From Alphaproteobacteria bacterium (GTDB taxonomy: Bacteria > Pseudomonadota > Alphaproteobacteria > Rhizobiales > CAJQND01), in the NCBI GenBank assembly GCA_024227565.1, contig JAAEUE010000058.1:1-44642 (forward strand): a stretch of 44,642 nt of DNA, read 5' to 3'. Below, piece by piece: positions 7,878 to 18,000 of this stretch. Under the pieces are notes generated by a model that saw nothing but the letters and a program-made list of their open reading frames with translations, was not told where the DNA came from and did no database searches. A program made the translations under genes and the position numbers. Within the stretch, counting starts at the first letter, position 1. Each line of letters starts with the position of its first letter.

Positions 7878-9278
7878 ATGGCTGACGCTAAAGATTACAT
7901 TGTGGCGGATATTTCGCTCGCCGAATTCGGGCGGACGGAAATCACCATGGCAGAACACGAGATGCCCGGCTTGATGTCGGTGCGCCGCGAATATGAAGAC
8001 AGCAAGCCGCTGAAAGGCGCGCGCATTGCCGGCTCCTTGCATATGACCATTCAGACGGCGGTTCTTATTGAAACGCTTGTTGCTTTGGGTGCTGATGTGC
8101 GCTGGGCGTCTTGCAACATCTTCTCAACCCAAGATCACGCTGCGGCTGCCATTGCGGCCTCCGGCGTTCCGGTGTTTGCGGTGAAAGGCGAAACCCTTGA
8201 GGAGTATTGGAACTATGCCGACCGCATCCTCGACTGGGGCAACGGCGAAACCGCCAACATGATCCTCGATGATGGCGGTGATGCCACCATGTTGGTGCTG
8301 CTCGGCGCAAAGGCGGAAACCGACGCAAGCGTGCTTGAAAATCCGCAGTCGGAAGAAGAAGAATACTTCTTTGCGCAGGTTAAGAAGCGTTTGGCGGCTG
8401 ATCCCGGCTGGTTCTCCAAGGTGCGTGCCAACATTCAAGGCGTGTCGGAAGAAACAACCACCGGTGTGATGCGCCTGCATCAGTTGCAGGAACGTGGTGA
8501 GCTGCCATTCCCGGCGATCGATGTGAACAACAGCGTGACCAAATCGAAGTTCGACAACAAATATGGCTGCCGCGAGTCTCTTGTGGACGCCATTCGGCGC
8601 GGCACCGACGTAATGATGGCCGGCAAAGTGGCCGTCGTTTGCGGTTATGGCGATGTGGGCAAAGGCTCTGCGCAGTCGCTCGCCGGATCTGGCGCGCGGG
8701 TTCTGGTCACCGAGATTGATCCCATTTGTGCACTTCAGGCGGCCATGGACGGTTTTGAAGTGGTGACATTGGAAGAAGCTGCGCCGCGGGCAGATATTGT
8801 TGTGACGGCGACCGGCAACAAAGACATTGTCACGATCGACCATATGCGTGCGTTCAAGGATATGGCGATTGTCTGCAACATCGGTCACTTCGACAATGAA
8901 ATTCAGGTGGCTGCGTTGAAGAACCTGAACTGGACCAATGTGAAGCCGCAAGTGGACCTGATCGAATTTGCCGATGGCAAGCGCATGGTTCTGTTGTCTG
9001 AGGGCCGCTTGGTGAACCTTGGCAATGCCACCGGCCATCCGAGCTTTGTGATGTCAGCGTCGTTCTCTAACCAAACCCTGGCGCAAATTGAGCTCTGGAA
9101 TAAGGGCGAAAATTACGACAACGAAGTTTATGTGCTGCCCAAGCACCTGGACGAAAAAGTTGCCGCGCTGCATCTGGAAAAGCTTGGTGCTCAGCTGACA
9201 ACGCTGACCCCAGAGCAGGCTGCCTATATTGGCGTGGGGCAAAAAGGGCCGTTCAAACCGTCCGAATACCGCTATTAA
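7878..9278 (+). CDS. ahcY: Adenosylhomocysteinase (S-adenosylhomocysteine hydrolase)
   Basis: It reversibly hydrolyses S-adenosylhomocysteine to adenosine and homocysteine, removing the inhibitor of methyltransferases; it is a cytoplasmic, NAD-dependent enzyme. The 466-residue length is normal for bacteria. Visible motifs are M-P-G-L-M-S-V-R near the N-terminus, [14 protein letters not shown], the NAD loop [11 protein letters not shown], and the C-terminal K-P-S-E-Y-R-Y. The start ATG 7878 ([12 protein letters not shown]) matches the family; the upstream in-frame codons are leader sequence. A strong terminator follows at 9302. Confidence 0.97.
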   Translation: MADAKDYIVADISLAEFGRTEITMAEHEMPGLMSVRREYEDSKPLKGARIAGSLHMTIQTAVLIETLVALGADVRWASCNIFSTQDHAAAAIAASGVPVFAVKGETLEEYWNYADRILDWGNGETANMILDDGGDATMLVLLGAKAETDASVLENPQSEEEEYFFAQVKKRLAADPGWFSKVRANIQGVSEETTTGVMRLHQLQERGELPFPAIDVNNSVTKSKFDNKYGCRESLVDAIRRGTDVMMAGKVAVVCGYGDVGKGSAQSLAGSGARVLVTEIDPICALQAAMDGFEVVTLEEAAPRADIVVTATGNKDIVTIDHMRAFKDMAIVCNIGHFDNEIQVAALKNLNWTNVKPQVDLIEFADGKRMVLLSEGRLVNLGNATGHPSFVMSASFSNQTLAQIELWNKGENYDNEVYVLPKHLDEKVAALHLEKLGAQLTTLTPEQAAYIGVGQKGPFKPSEYRY

Positions 9279-9301
9279 GGCGCCGATCCATACAGTCTAA
9301 C

Positions 9302-9333
9302 AATCCGGCGGTATTGCACCGCCGGATTTTTTT
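9302..9333 (+). terminator. Rho-independent terminator of ahcY
   Basis: A perfect 11-bp stem (9302-9312 with 9318-9328) encloses a 5-base loop and is followed by a T-run (9327-9333). It ends the transcript 24 bp after the ahcY stop and separates it from divL. Confidence 0.92.
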
Positions 9334-9532
9334 GCCTAAGCGCACGCCACGAAGAGTGTGTTTTGGGCAACTACGGAACGGCAAAATCACCAGCTTTAAT
9401 CAACGCGGTCTATCAAATCAGCAGATCCTTGTTGTATACCGGCAGAGCTGCCTGTTTAGGTGATTCGTTTGTCGATCGCGTTACGATCAGCGCAGGGTAA
9501 GTATCGGGCGTTATGGGGAGAAATACTGCCGG

Positions 9533-12103
9533 GTGGGCAATACTTTCGGGACCAGCCCCACGGCACAACAATGCAAAAGGAATGGCCGATCCACAATGTC
9601 GGGCGGATCGATAAGGGCAATTTGGGTGAAGCGATGGCAAGCTGCGGGGTGTGCCAGCGCATTCCTCATCATCGGTGCAGGCCCAGCCAGCAGCGCTCCG
9701 GCCGACTGGTCGATAAAGGATGTCATTTCTGTTGATCTGATCACCATGGTCGTGGCCGCCCTGGCAATGGTTGTGTTCATTACCGCCATCATCACCACCC
9801 ATCGGGCGAAAAAGCAGACCGCCAACCTGACCGAGCAGCTCGCCGATTTTGAGGCAAAACTCAACGATGCCGAGCTGCTTTTATCCGCAGAACCGCACCT
9901 TCTTTTCATCTGGACCGGTCAAGCCTCCATTCCCGACCGTGTGTCTGGAGACCTGCTCGGCACCTGCAATGTGCCGAAAGAACAGGCCCGTCTGCCTGAT
10001 TTTCCCTTTTGGCTTGAGCCGCAATCGGCCAGCCAGCTCATAGAGCATCTGGGAAAATTGCGCTCGTCTGGGGAGGCGTTCAACTTTGGTGTGCGCACGC
10101 GTACCGGTGAATTGATCGAAGCTGACGGCCGCACGGCCGGAGGCATGGCGACGCTCCGCCTGCGCCCCCTGATTGGAGAGCGTGAGGACAACACGAAGCT
10201 TACCACGGAAGCTGAAAAGCTGAAGCTTCAGGTTTCTCAGCTTTCGATCATATTGGATTCTGCCCCCATGCCGATCTGGCTGCGCAACGCAGGCCGCCAG
10301 CTTGTTTGGTGCAACCAAGCCTACGTTGACGCTGTTGAGGCTGAAAGCGTTACCCAGATCGTTCAACAGAACATGGAGATCGTTCCCCCACAGGAGCTTG
10401 CCGCTGAGGCGCCTAAATCGGGCAGCCGGGTGCGTGCCCACACGGTCATAGCCGGCGAGAAACGGGCTCTTGATCTGTTGGAGGTGGCGGTTGAGCACGG
10501 CACTGCCGGATTTGCGATCAATGTTTCAGAGCTTGAAATTGCGGAGAAAGAACTGGAGCGCCACATTGAGGCCCACTCCCGGACGCTCGACAATTTGAAG
10601 ACCGCTGTGGCCATCTTCGGTCCGGACCAACGCCTGCGGTTCTTCAACACGCCTTATGCCGAACTCTGGCAGCTGGAACCGGCCTGGCTTGATACCCAAC
10701 CTTCGAACGCTGAGATCCTGGACAAATTGCGCGAGGAGCGTCGCCTTCCAGAGCAGGCCAACTACCGCGACTGGAAAGATCGTCAGCTCGCAGTCTTCTC
10801 GCAAGCTGAAACCGCCGAGGACTGGTGGTATCTGCCAGATGGGCAAACAATCAGGGTGACCGGCGAACAGCATCCGCTTGGCGGCGTGGCTTATCTCTTT
10901 GAGAACGTCACCGAACGGCTTCAGCTCGAAAGCCGGTACAATGAGCTGACGAGCGTGCAGGGTGAAACTCTGAACAATCTCAATGAGGGGCTGGCGCTGT
11001 TTGGTTCAGACGGCCGCTTGAAACTGTTCAACCCGCCCTTTGCCCAGTTCTGGAAGATTGATGCAGCGGCTCTGGAGCGCGAGCCCCATGTTGATGAAGT
11101 GGTGGCCTGGTGCCGCGAACTTCTGCCATTGGACGCGGCCTGGGATAAACTGAAGATTGCCATCACCTCACTGCAAAGCGAGCGCACGGCCTCAAAGGAC
11201 CGGATCGCCCGGCCGGACGGCAGCGTGTTTGATTCTGCAATTGTGCCTTTGCCTGATGGCAACACGTTGCTGACTTATGTGGATGTGACGGATTCATCGC
11301 GCATCGAGAACGCCTTGCGCGAACGCGCCGAAGCGCTGGAAGCAGCTGATAAGCTCAAAACCGACTTCCTCTCCAATGTTTCCTATGAACTGCGCACGCC
11401 GCTGACCAGCATCAATGGTTTTGCCGAAGTGCTGGACATGGGCATTGCGGGCGAGTTGGCGCCAAGACAAAGAGAATATCTGCACGATATTCAAAATTCC
11501 TCCAGGCAGCTCCTCTCCATTATCGATTCGATCCTTGATCTCGCCTCCATCGATGCCGGTGCCATGGAATTGAACCTGGCCGAAATTGACGTCACCAAAC
11601 TGCTCACCGATGCGGCCACCCTGGTGAAGGATCGGGTGAAGAAGCACGGGTTGACGCTAGAGGTGATCATCCCGGATGCACCTGAACTGATGACGGGCGA
11701 TGAAATGAGGCTGAAGCAGGTGTTGTTCAATCTGTTGTCCAATGCAATCGGTTTCAGCTCCAGTGGGGAAACGGTTCGATTGGGCTGCCGCCGTGAGCAA
11801 AACCAAGTGCGGATCTGGGTGAGCGACACCGGCCGCGGGATGGACGAAGAGACGCAAAAATCTGCCTTCGACCGCTTCGCCGCGAAGCCGGCGCGGTCTG
11901 GCCACCGGGGAGCAGGCTTGGGGCTGTCCATCGTCAAGAGCTTTGTGGAACTGCATGATGGTGCAATCGGCCTGGATTCCCAAATTGATGCGGGCACCAC
12001 AGTGACGCTGACATTGCCGAAATCTGGACCCCAGGAGCGCGTTCCAGCAGATGCCGCCGTGAGTGCCCCGCTCGCTGAGAGCCCGCGCCTGAGCGTGGGC
12101 TAA
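9533..12103 (+). CDS. divL: DivL-like cell-cycle pseudo-histidine kinase (Tyr at the phospho-site)
   Basis: This 856-residue protein (GTG 9533; ATG 9596 also possible) has two hydrophobic segments near the N-terminus (about 36-54 and 66-88). About three PAS-like repeats follow between 235 and 590 (for example I-F-G-P-D-Q-R-L-R-F-F-N and L-F-G-S-D-G-R-L-K-L-F-N). Next come a HisKA-like helix pair and a HATPase domain (D-T-G-R-G-M, G-A-G-L-G-L-S-I-V). The phospho-acceptor position reads S-N-V-S-Y-E-L-R-T-P-L-T: Tyr618 replaces the normal histidine. Caulobacter DivL has the same tyrosine and binds DivK to control CckA and CtrA. The position upstream of tsaE fits divL of related genomes. It is expected at the inner membrane, probably polar. 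Confidence 0.88.
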   Translation: MGNTFGTSPTAQQCKRNGRSTMSGGSIRAIWVKRWQAAGCASAFLIIGAGPASSAPADWSIKDVISVDLITMVVAALAMVVFITAIITTHRAKKQTANLTEQLADFEAKLNDAELLLSAEPHLLFIWTGQASIPDRVSGDLLGTCNVPKEQARLPDFPFWLEPQSASQLIEHLGKLRSSGEAFNFGVRTRTGELIEADGRTAGGMATLRLRPLIGEREDNTKLTTEAEKLKLQVSQLSIILDSAPMPIWLRNAGRQLVWCNQAYVDAVEAESVTQIVQQNMEIVPPQELAAEAPKSGSRVRAHTVIAGEKRALDLLEVAVEHGTAGFAINVSELEIAEKELERHIEAHSRTLDNLKTAVAIFGPDQRLRFFNTPYAELWQLEPAWLDTQPSNAEILDKLREERRLPEQANYRDWKDRQLAVFSQAETAEDWWYLPDGQTIRVTGEQHPLGGVAYLFENVTERLQLESRYNELTSVQGETLNNLNEGLALFGSDGRLKLFNPPFAQFWKIDAAALEREPHVDEVVAWCRELLPLDAAWDKLKIAITSLQSERTASKDRIARPDGSVFDSAIVPLPDGNTLLTYVDVTDSSRIENALRERAEALEAADKLKTDFLSNVSYELRTPLTSINGFAEVLDMGIAGELAPRQREYLHDIQNSSRQLLSIIDSILDLASIDAGAMELNLAEIDVTKLLTDAATLVKDRVKKHGLTLEVIIPDAPELMTGDEMRLKQVLFNLLSNAIGFSSSGETVRLGCRREQNQVRIWVSDTGRGMDEETQKSAFDRFAAKPARSGHRGAGLGLSIVKSFVELHDGAIGLDSQIDAGTTVTLTLPKSGPQERVPADAAVSAPLAESPRLSVG

Positions 12104-12129
12104 GTTTTGCACCGGGCGGTCCATTGTAA

Positions 12130-13692
12130 ATGACCACTGGCACAGAATATTGCCGCACCCTGCATCTGCCTTCAGAAGCTGCCACTGAGGCCTTTGCCCG
12201 CGAGGTTTCGCTCTTCGTGCGTACCGGCGATGTGATAACTCTGGCCGGTGAATTGGGCACCGGGAAAACCACATTTGCCCGCGCCTTCATTCGCGCGCTG
12301 AGCGCCGGTGACGGCGATGTTGAGGTGCCAAGCCCCACCTTCACCCTGGTCCAGACCTATGAGGACACCCGGCTGCCGGTTGCCCATTTCGATTTCTACC
12401 GGGTTGCCGATCAGGAGGAAGTGCCTGAACTCGGCTTTCCAGGTCTTGCCGACACTATGGTGGTGTTGGCTGAGTGGCCCGATCGCGCCGATGCCTTCAT
12501 GCCCGCTGATCGCTTGGAGATCACTCTGAACGACGGTGATAGCGCAGAGTCCCGGGAGCTGACGCTAACCGGCCACGGCGATTGGGCTCTGCGCGCTGCC
12601 CGCATGGAAGTTATCAGCGCGTTTCTGGATGCCGGCGGTTATCACGGTTGCGCGCGGTCCTTCCTTCAGGGGGACGCCTCAGCCCGCCGCTATGAGCGGA
12701 TCTGGCGGGCGGGAAAGAGCACCGCGCCCCGGATCTTGATGGATTCTGCAAAGACACCGGATGGGCCGCCGGTCCGCAACGGCTTGCCTTACAGTCAGAT
12801 CGCCCATCTTGCTGAAAGTGTCACCGCATTTGCCGCCATCGACCAGGGCTTGCGGGGCATGGGCCTTTGCGCGCCTGAGATCTTTGTCTCCGATCTGGAG
12901 GCCGGTCTTCTGATCATTGAGGACCTTGGCGGCGAGGTCTACCAGGACATGGTGCGCGCCAAGACTGCGGATATGAAGACCCCTTACGCGGCAGCGGTGG
13001 ATGTTCTGGTGAAGCTTGCCCAAAGCCCGCTTCCTGAGCTCATCACCCTTCCGGGAGGCTTGCAGCACCGCGTTCCCAAGTTTGACGAAGCTGCCTTGGA
13101 AATTGAGGTTGAACTGCTGCTGGACTGGTACTGGCCCGCCGTTCACGAGGGTGAAGCGTCCGGTGAGGTACGAGAGCGGTTCTTCGCCATTTGGCGGGCC
13201 CTTTGGCCACGCCTGAACTGTCATCAAACTGTCTGGTGTTTGCGGGATTATCATTCGCCCAACCTGATTTGGCGGGCGAACGAAACCGGGCTCGCGCGGG
13301 TGGGGGTTATCGATTTTCAGGACGCGGTTCAGGGCCATCCTGCCTACGATCTTGCCTCGCTGTTGCTTGATGCTCGGGTCGATGTTGACCAGGAAACCGA
13401 ACGCAGCATGCTTGTATACTACTTTGAACAGCGCCGGCGGGCGGGTGAGAACTTTGACCAAGATGCATTTGAAGAGTGCTACGCCATCCTCGCAGCACAA
13501 AGGCTCACCAAGATCCTCGGTATTTTCATGCGCCTCAAGGAGCGTGACGGAAAGCCCGGCTATTTGCAGCATGTGCCCCGCCTTTGGGGGTATCTTGACC
13601 GAACCCTGCAAGCGCCGGTGTTGAAGGATTTGAGGATTTGGTACGAAGAGGCCTTCCCTGCGCCCGCCCGCAGAACCGATCAGGCCGTTTGA
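12130..13692 (+). CDS. tsaE: TsaE fused to AmgK-type sugar kinase
   Basis: This is a two-domain protein of 520 residues. Residues 1 to about 150 are TsaE, the ATPase of the TsaBDE complex that makes t6A37 on tRNAs. It shows Walker A G-E-L-G-T-G-K-T (40-47), P-S-P-T-F-T-L and H-F-D-F-Y-R. Residues from about 160 form an aminoglycoside-phosphotransferase fold with the catalytic L-R-D-Y-H-S-P-N-L and the metal-binding V-I-D-F-Q-D-A. This half matches AmgK, the anomeric kinase for N-acetylmuramate and N-acetylglucosamine in cell-wall recycling. The next gene encodes MurU, the following enzyme. The fusion is common in alphaproteobacteria. A single frame runs through both domains with no sign of frameshift. 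Confidence 0.93.
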   Translation: MTTGTEYCRTLHLPSEAATEAFAREVSLFVRTGDVITLAGELGTGKTTFARAFIRALSAGDGDVEVPSPTFTLVQTYEDTRLPVAHFDFYRVADQEEVPELGFPGLADTMVVLAEWPDRADAFMPADRLEITLNDGDSAESRELTLTGHGDWALRAARMEVISAFLDAGGYHGCARSFLQGDASARRYERIWRAGKSTAPRILMDSAKTPDGPPVRNGLPYSQIAHLAESVTAFAAIDQGLRGMGLCAPEIFVSDLEAGLLIIEDLGGEVYQDMVRAKTADMKTPYAAAVDVLVKLAQSPLPELITLPGGLQHRVPKFDEAALEIEVELLLDWYWPAVHEGEASGEVRERFFAIWRALWPRLNCHQTVWCLRDYHSPNLIWRANETGLARVGVIDFQDAVQGHPAYDLASLLLDARVDVDQETERSMLVYYFEQRRRAGENFDQDAFEECYAILAAQRLTKILGIFMRLKERDGKPGYLQHVPRLWGYLDRTLQAPVLKDLRIWYEEAFPAPARRTDQAV

Positions 13693-13706
13693 GTGAGTGT
13701 GAAGTG

Positions 13707-14435
13707 ATGATGAAACCATCCACATCGCAAATTGGCAGCCACGCCATGTTGCTTGCAGCAGGGCTGGGCACACGCATGCGGCCACTGACCTGCGAGCGCC
13801 CCAAGCCGTTGGTGGAGGTTGCGGGCAAACCGCTCATCGACCATGTCCTGGAGCGGTTGCGCCATGCCGGCGTGGGCCAGGCGGTTATCAACGTGCACTA
13901 CAAAGCTGAGATGCTGGAAGACCATTTGAGCACGGTGACGAGCCCGAAGATCGTGATTTCGGACGAGCGCCAGGAACTGCTTGAAACCGGCGGCGGGCTG
14001 GTGAAGGCGTTGCCCCATCTGGGCTCCGATCCCTTCTTCATGGTGAACACGGATTCGCTCTGGACCGAAGGCACCCAGCCAAGCCTGGAGCGCCTGCGCC
14101 AGAGTTGGGATGATGAGACCATGGACATGCTGCTGCTCTTGTCCAGCACGGTTGCAAGCTATGGCTATTCAGGGCGCGGCGACTTTCACTGCGATGCTGA
14201 TGGCACGCTCACCCGGCGTGCGGAAAGTGAGGTTGCGCCCTTTGTCTTCACTGGGGTTTACCTTGCCCACCCGCGCATCTTCAAGGGCGCGCCCAAAGGC
14301 AAGTTCTCCATGAACGTGTTGTTCGACAAGGCGATTGAAAGCGGCCGCCTGAAGGGCCTGCGCCATGATGGGGTGTGGATGGAGATCAACACGCCTGAGG
14401 CGATCGAGATCGCTGAGCAGGCGTTGGCGGACTAA
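13707..14435 (+). CDS. murU: N-acetylmuramate-1-phosphate uridylyltransferase MurU
   Basis: A nucleotidyltransferase expected to convert N-acetylmuramate 1-phosphate and UTP to UDP-MurNAc, bypassing de novo synthesis and fosfomycin-sensitive MurA. The 242-residue protein has the nucleotide-binding signature A-A-G-L-G-T-R-M-R-P-L-T (about 16-27) with E-R-P-K-P-L-V-E-V-A-G-K-P. It also has the metal-binding aspartate in F-F-M-V-N-T-D-S. It starts 14 bp after the tsaE-amgK stop, so kinase and uridylyltransferase are co-expressed. The length and lack of a C-terminal hexapeptide domain separate it from GlmU. Other sugar-phosphate nucleotidyltransferases look similar, and the neighbour decides the call. 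Confidence 0.88.
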   Translation: MMKPSTSQIGSHAMLLAAGLGTRMRPLTCERPKPLVEVAGKPLIDHVLERLRHAGVGQAVINVHYKAEMLEDHLSTVTSPKIVISDERQELLETGGGLVKALPHLGSDPFFMVNTDSLWTEGTQPSLERLRQSWDDETMDMLLLLSSTVASYGYSGRGDFHCDADGTLTRRAESEVAPFVFTGVYLAHPRIFKGAPKGKFSMNVLFDKAIESGRLKGLRHDGVWMEINTPEAIEIAEQALAD

Positions 14436-14575
14436 ATTGCACCCGTGCAGCCATTTAGGGTGCGGTGCAACATAATATTATTGTAAATTATCAGTAGCTT
14501 ACAGAGAATTGGGTTCGTTTGGCAGTATTTTTTTGCGGCAGACTAAAAAATGCAACCGAATACAATCATAGATCG

Positions 14576-14998
14576 CTAGGAGGGGACATTGGGATCCCTG
14601 AACCGGTCTTCTGGAATAACCGCAATGGGGGTGACTTCCACCAGAAAGTCCGGATGTCCCAAACCGGCCACCATGACCGAGGTGCTGACCGGCGCGGTTT
14701 CTGCCGTCAGGAACGCGGTGCGTACTTTCTGGATGGCCGGAAGCTGGTCGCGGTGGGTGTAGTATGTGGTGATCGAGACGATGTCTTCCATGCGCCCGCC
14801 AAGCGCTGAGAGAATGTGTTCGATGTTGACGAAGCACTGGCGTGTCTGGGCTTCGATGTCACCTGGCCCCACAATGGTCTCGTTCTCATCCCACGCCACC
14901 TGACCGGTGAAATGCACCACGTGGCCAGGTGGTTGAATGGCGGCCATGTTGAAGCCGCGGCCTTTGGGTTGCCAAACCCCTGATGGGTTCGCTCTCAT
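14576..14998 (-). CDS. RidA/YjgF-family protein lacking the catalytic arginine
   Basis: This is a 140-residue member of the RidA (YjgF/YER057c/UK114) family. The fold signature runs from V-V-H-F-T-G-Q-V-A-W-D to the C-terminal V-E-V-T-P-I-A-V-I. The start at 14998 is chosen because GGAGG lies 6 bases before this ATG on the minus strand; a longer open frame upstream has no such site. In true RidA the C-terminal part has P-A-R-S with an arginine needed to hydrolyse reactive enamines and imines. Here the same place reads A-P-V-S-T-S, so it is probably not a standard imine deaminase. The gene is monocistronic, between murU and addB on the opposite strand, and diverges from addB. Confidence 0.85.
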   Translation of the reverse strand: MRANPSGVWQPKGRGFNMAAIQPPGHVVHFTGQVAWDENETIVGPGDIEAQTRQCFVNIEHILSALGGRMEDIVSITTYYTHRDQLPAIQKVRTAFLTAETAPVSTSVMVAGLGHPDFLVEVTPIAVIPEDRFRDPNVPS

Positions 14999-15083
14999 GG
15001 CTTGCCTCCACCTTTTTATCTTGTCCACTGTGCTGCGCCGTAAGGCGCTGACAATACATTTGGAATCGCGCATTGTCGCCTGC

Positions 15084-18000
15084 ATGACAAGCGGTCCTTC
15101 AAAGATCTGGTCCATCCCGGCCGGCGCCCCCTTCCTCAAGACCCTGGCGCGGGCCGTGCTTGCGGGCGGATTTCCCACGCCGGACCTGCCGGCGCCGGGG
15201 CCAGCTGAACTATCCGCCTACACCATTCTGGTGCCCACCCGCCGCGCCGCACGCGAACTGGCTTCGGCCTTTTTGAATGTGAGCGATGGGGCGGCCTTGC
15301 TGCTTCCCCGGATCCAGCCGCTGGGGGATGTGGATGAAGAAGAGTTGTCTCTGTTGCCGGCAAGCATTGATGGAGCAGCGGCACTGGAGATTCCCGCTGC
15401 GGTTTCCCCCCTCAGAAGACAGCTCATCCTGGCCCGGTTGCTGCTGAACTGGGCACAGGCCAATCGCGAGGTTGAGTTCTCCGCCGCCTTGCTTGCCCAC
15501 CCCTCCCAGGCGGTTGAAGTTGCAACGGACCTGGGCCGATTGGTCGATCAGCTGGAAACCGAAGAGATTGATCTCGACCGGCTGGCGCATCTGGTTTCGG
15601 AGAATTTTGCAGCTTATTGGCTGGATGTGCTGAAGGTGCTTGATGTGGTGCGGCGGCAACTGCCGGCAGAACTGGCTAACCGCGGGATGATTGGTCCGGC
15701 CCTGCGGCGCAATCATCTGCTCAACGCCGAAGCTACCTGCCTTTCGGCCCTCAACCCGGACACACCTTACATCGCAGCTGGTTCAACCGGTTCCATCCCC
15801 GCCACAGCGAACCTGTTGAAGGCCATCTCTCAACTGCCCAATGGGGCTGTGGTGTTGCCGGGGCTCGACACGGCGCTGGACGAGGAAAGTTGGCAAAAGC
15901 TCGACCCCCAACACCCGCAATTTGGCCTGCATGAGTTGCTGGAGGGTCTGGGCGCAGACCGTACCCATGTCCAACTTATTGGAGAATGCTCCAGTGCCAG
16001 CCAGGCGCGCGGGCACCTTCTGAGCGAGACCATGCGGCCATCGGAGACCACGAACCTGTGGCAATCCACCCTGCCGGAGCTTCAACCTGACCTGACCACG
16101 GCGCTTGATGATCTCACCGTGGTGCGCGCGCGCGGCCGGCGTGAGGAAGCCTTGTGCATCGCATTGAAGATGCGCGAAGCCGCCGAAACGCCTGGGCGAA
16201 CCGCAGCGCTCGTCACACCGGACAGGAACCTTGGCCGCAGGGTTTCGGCGCACCTGAAACGCTGGAACTTGAACGTGGATGACAGCGCCGGCATCCCATT
16301 GTCCCGCACTGTGCCGGGCACGTTTGTAGATCTGATCCTGACTGGGGTGGAGAGCGGCTTTTCCGCTCTCAGCGTAGTGGCCCTATGTGCTCATCGGCTG
16401 GCGCGGTTCGGGTTGGCGCGCGGCGCAGCAGCCAGGGCAGTCCGCAAGCTGGAGCTGGCGGTTCTGCGCGGCGTTGCCCCCGGAAGCCTGGGCGCGTTGC
16501 CGGATGCCGTTGAGGCCCGGCGCAAAGACGTGGGCAAGAAACCGCACTGGTTCCCCCACCTTGCCCGCTGGGATGAAGGCGATTGGGCCGCAGCGGCGAT
16601 GGCCGCCCGCATGGTTCCGCCACCCTTTGAGCATTTGATCAACATCACCGCCGCAGGCCAGCCGATGAAGCTGCAGGTGGCGGCAGAAACGATTGTTCAG
16701 GCGGCCGAAGCCATCGCCGCTGACGAGACCGGGAATTGCTCGGCGCTGTGGAGCAGTGAGGCCGGCGAGCAGCTGTCTCAGTTTTTCTCCAGTCTTCTGG
16801 AGGCCGGCGAAGATGGCCCGCTTCTGGCGCCTGCCGATCTTCGCCGCGTGATCATGGGGCTGATGGCGCAGCCCGTGGTGCGGCCGCGTTATGGCACCCA
16901 TCCGCGCCTCCAGATCCTTGGTCTGTTGGAAGCGCGCATGACCGATCATGATGTGGTCATTCTGGGCGGACTGAACGAGAAAACCTGGCCGGCCCAAACC
17001 CAGTCCGACGCCTGGCTGAACCGCCCCATGCGGGCAGATCTTGGCCTGGCAAGCCCGGAACGGCGCATGGGGCTGAGCGCTCATGACTTCGTTCAAGCCG
17101 CCTGCGCGGCAGGACCCGTCTATCTCACCTTTTCCGATAAGCAGGAAGGCGCGCCCGCGGTGCCGTCGCGTTGGCTGCTGCGCCTGACCGCCATCCTTGA
17201 AGCGCTGAACGGTCCCGATATTGAAGAGGCTGGGCGTGATCTGCTGGCCAGTGCCTTGGGTCTTGATCAGGTGGAGCACACTGCGCCCGCAGAACGCCCG
17301 GCGCCAAAGCCGGCTCTTGAGCTGCGGCCAAAGCGTCTCAGCATCACCGAGATCGAAACTTGGCTGCGCGACCCCTACGCCATATATGCCCGCCACATCC
17401 TGAAGCTGTTGCCCCTGGAGGAGCTTGGCTTGGCGCCCGGCCCGCGCGAGCGCGGCACGCTGTTCCATGAGATATTCGAGCAGTTCTCGACCAAATGGGC
17501 AGGCGCGCTGCCTGATGATATCGCCGGTGAGCTGGAGCGGATCGGAAGAGTTTGCTTTGTGCAGTGGGAGAGCTATCCGGACGTGGCGGCCTTCTGGTGG
17601 CCAAGGTTTCTCCGGGTGGCTGAAGCGGCCGTGGACCATGAGCGCCGGTTGAGAGAGAACGTTCGCGCCGTGCACGTTGAAACCTCAGGCAAACTCACCA
17701 TTCCCGTGAGCGGGGCAAGCGAGTTCACCCTGACCGGCCGGGCCGACCGGATCGACATTCTTGATGATGGCACGGCGAGGCTCATCGACTACAAGACAGG
17801 CGCACCGCCCGGCATCACCGAGGCCCTCACCGGCAAGGCGCCGCAACTGTTGCTGGAAGCGGTCATGGTTGCTGAGGGTGCATTTGAAGGTGTGCCGGCG
17901 GCAAAAGCGTCGGCGCTTCTCTATCTCCAGCTTTCGGGCGGTGAAACGGCCATCGAGCCCCGGCTGCTTGATCCTGGGCGCGCAAAACCGAAGATTGACG

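Noticed and set aside
8124..9038. 304-codon minus-strand open frame inside ahcY
   Set aside because: Antisense of a highly conserved enzyme; composition not protein-like.
16383..17675. 430-codon minus-strand open frame inside addB
   Set aside because: Same kind of antisense shadow; no recognisable protein features.
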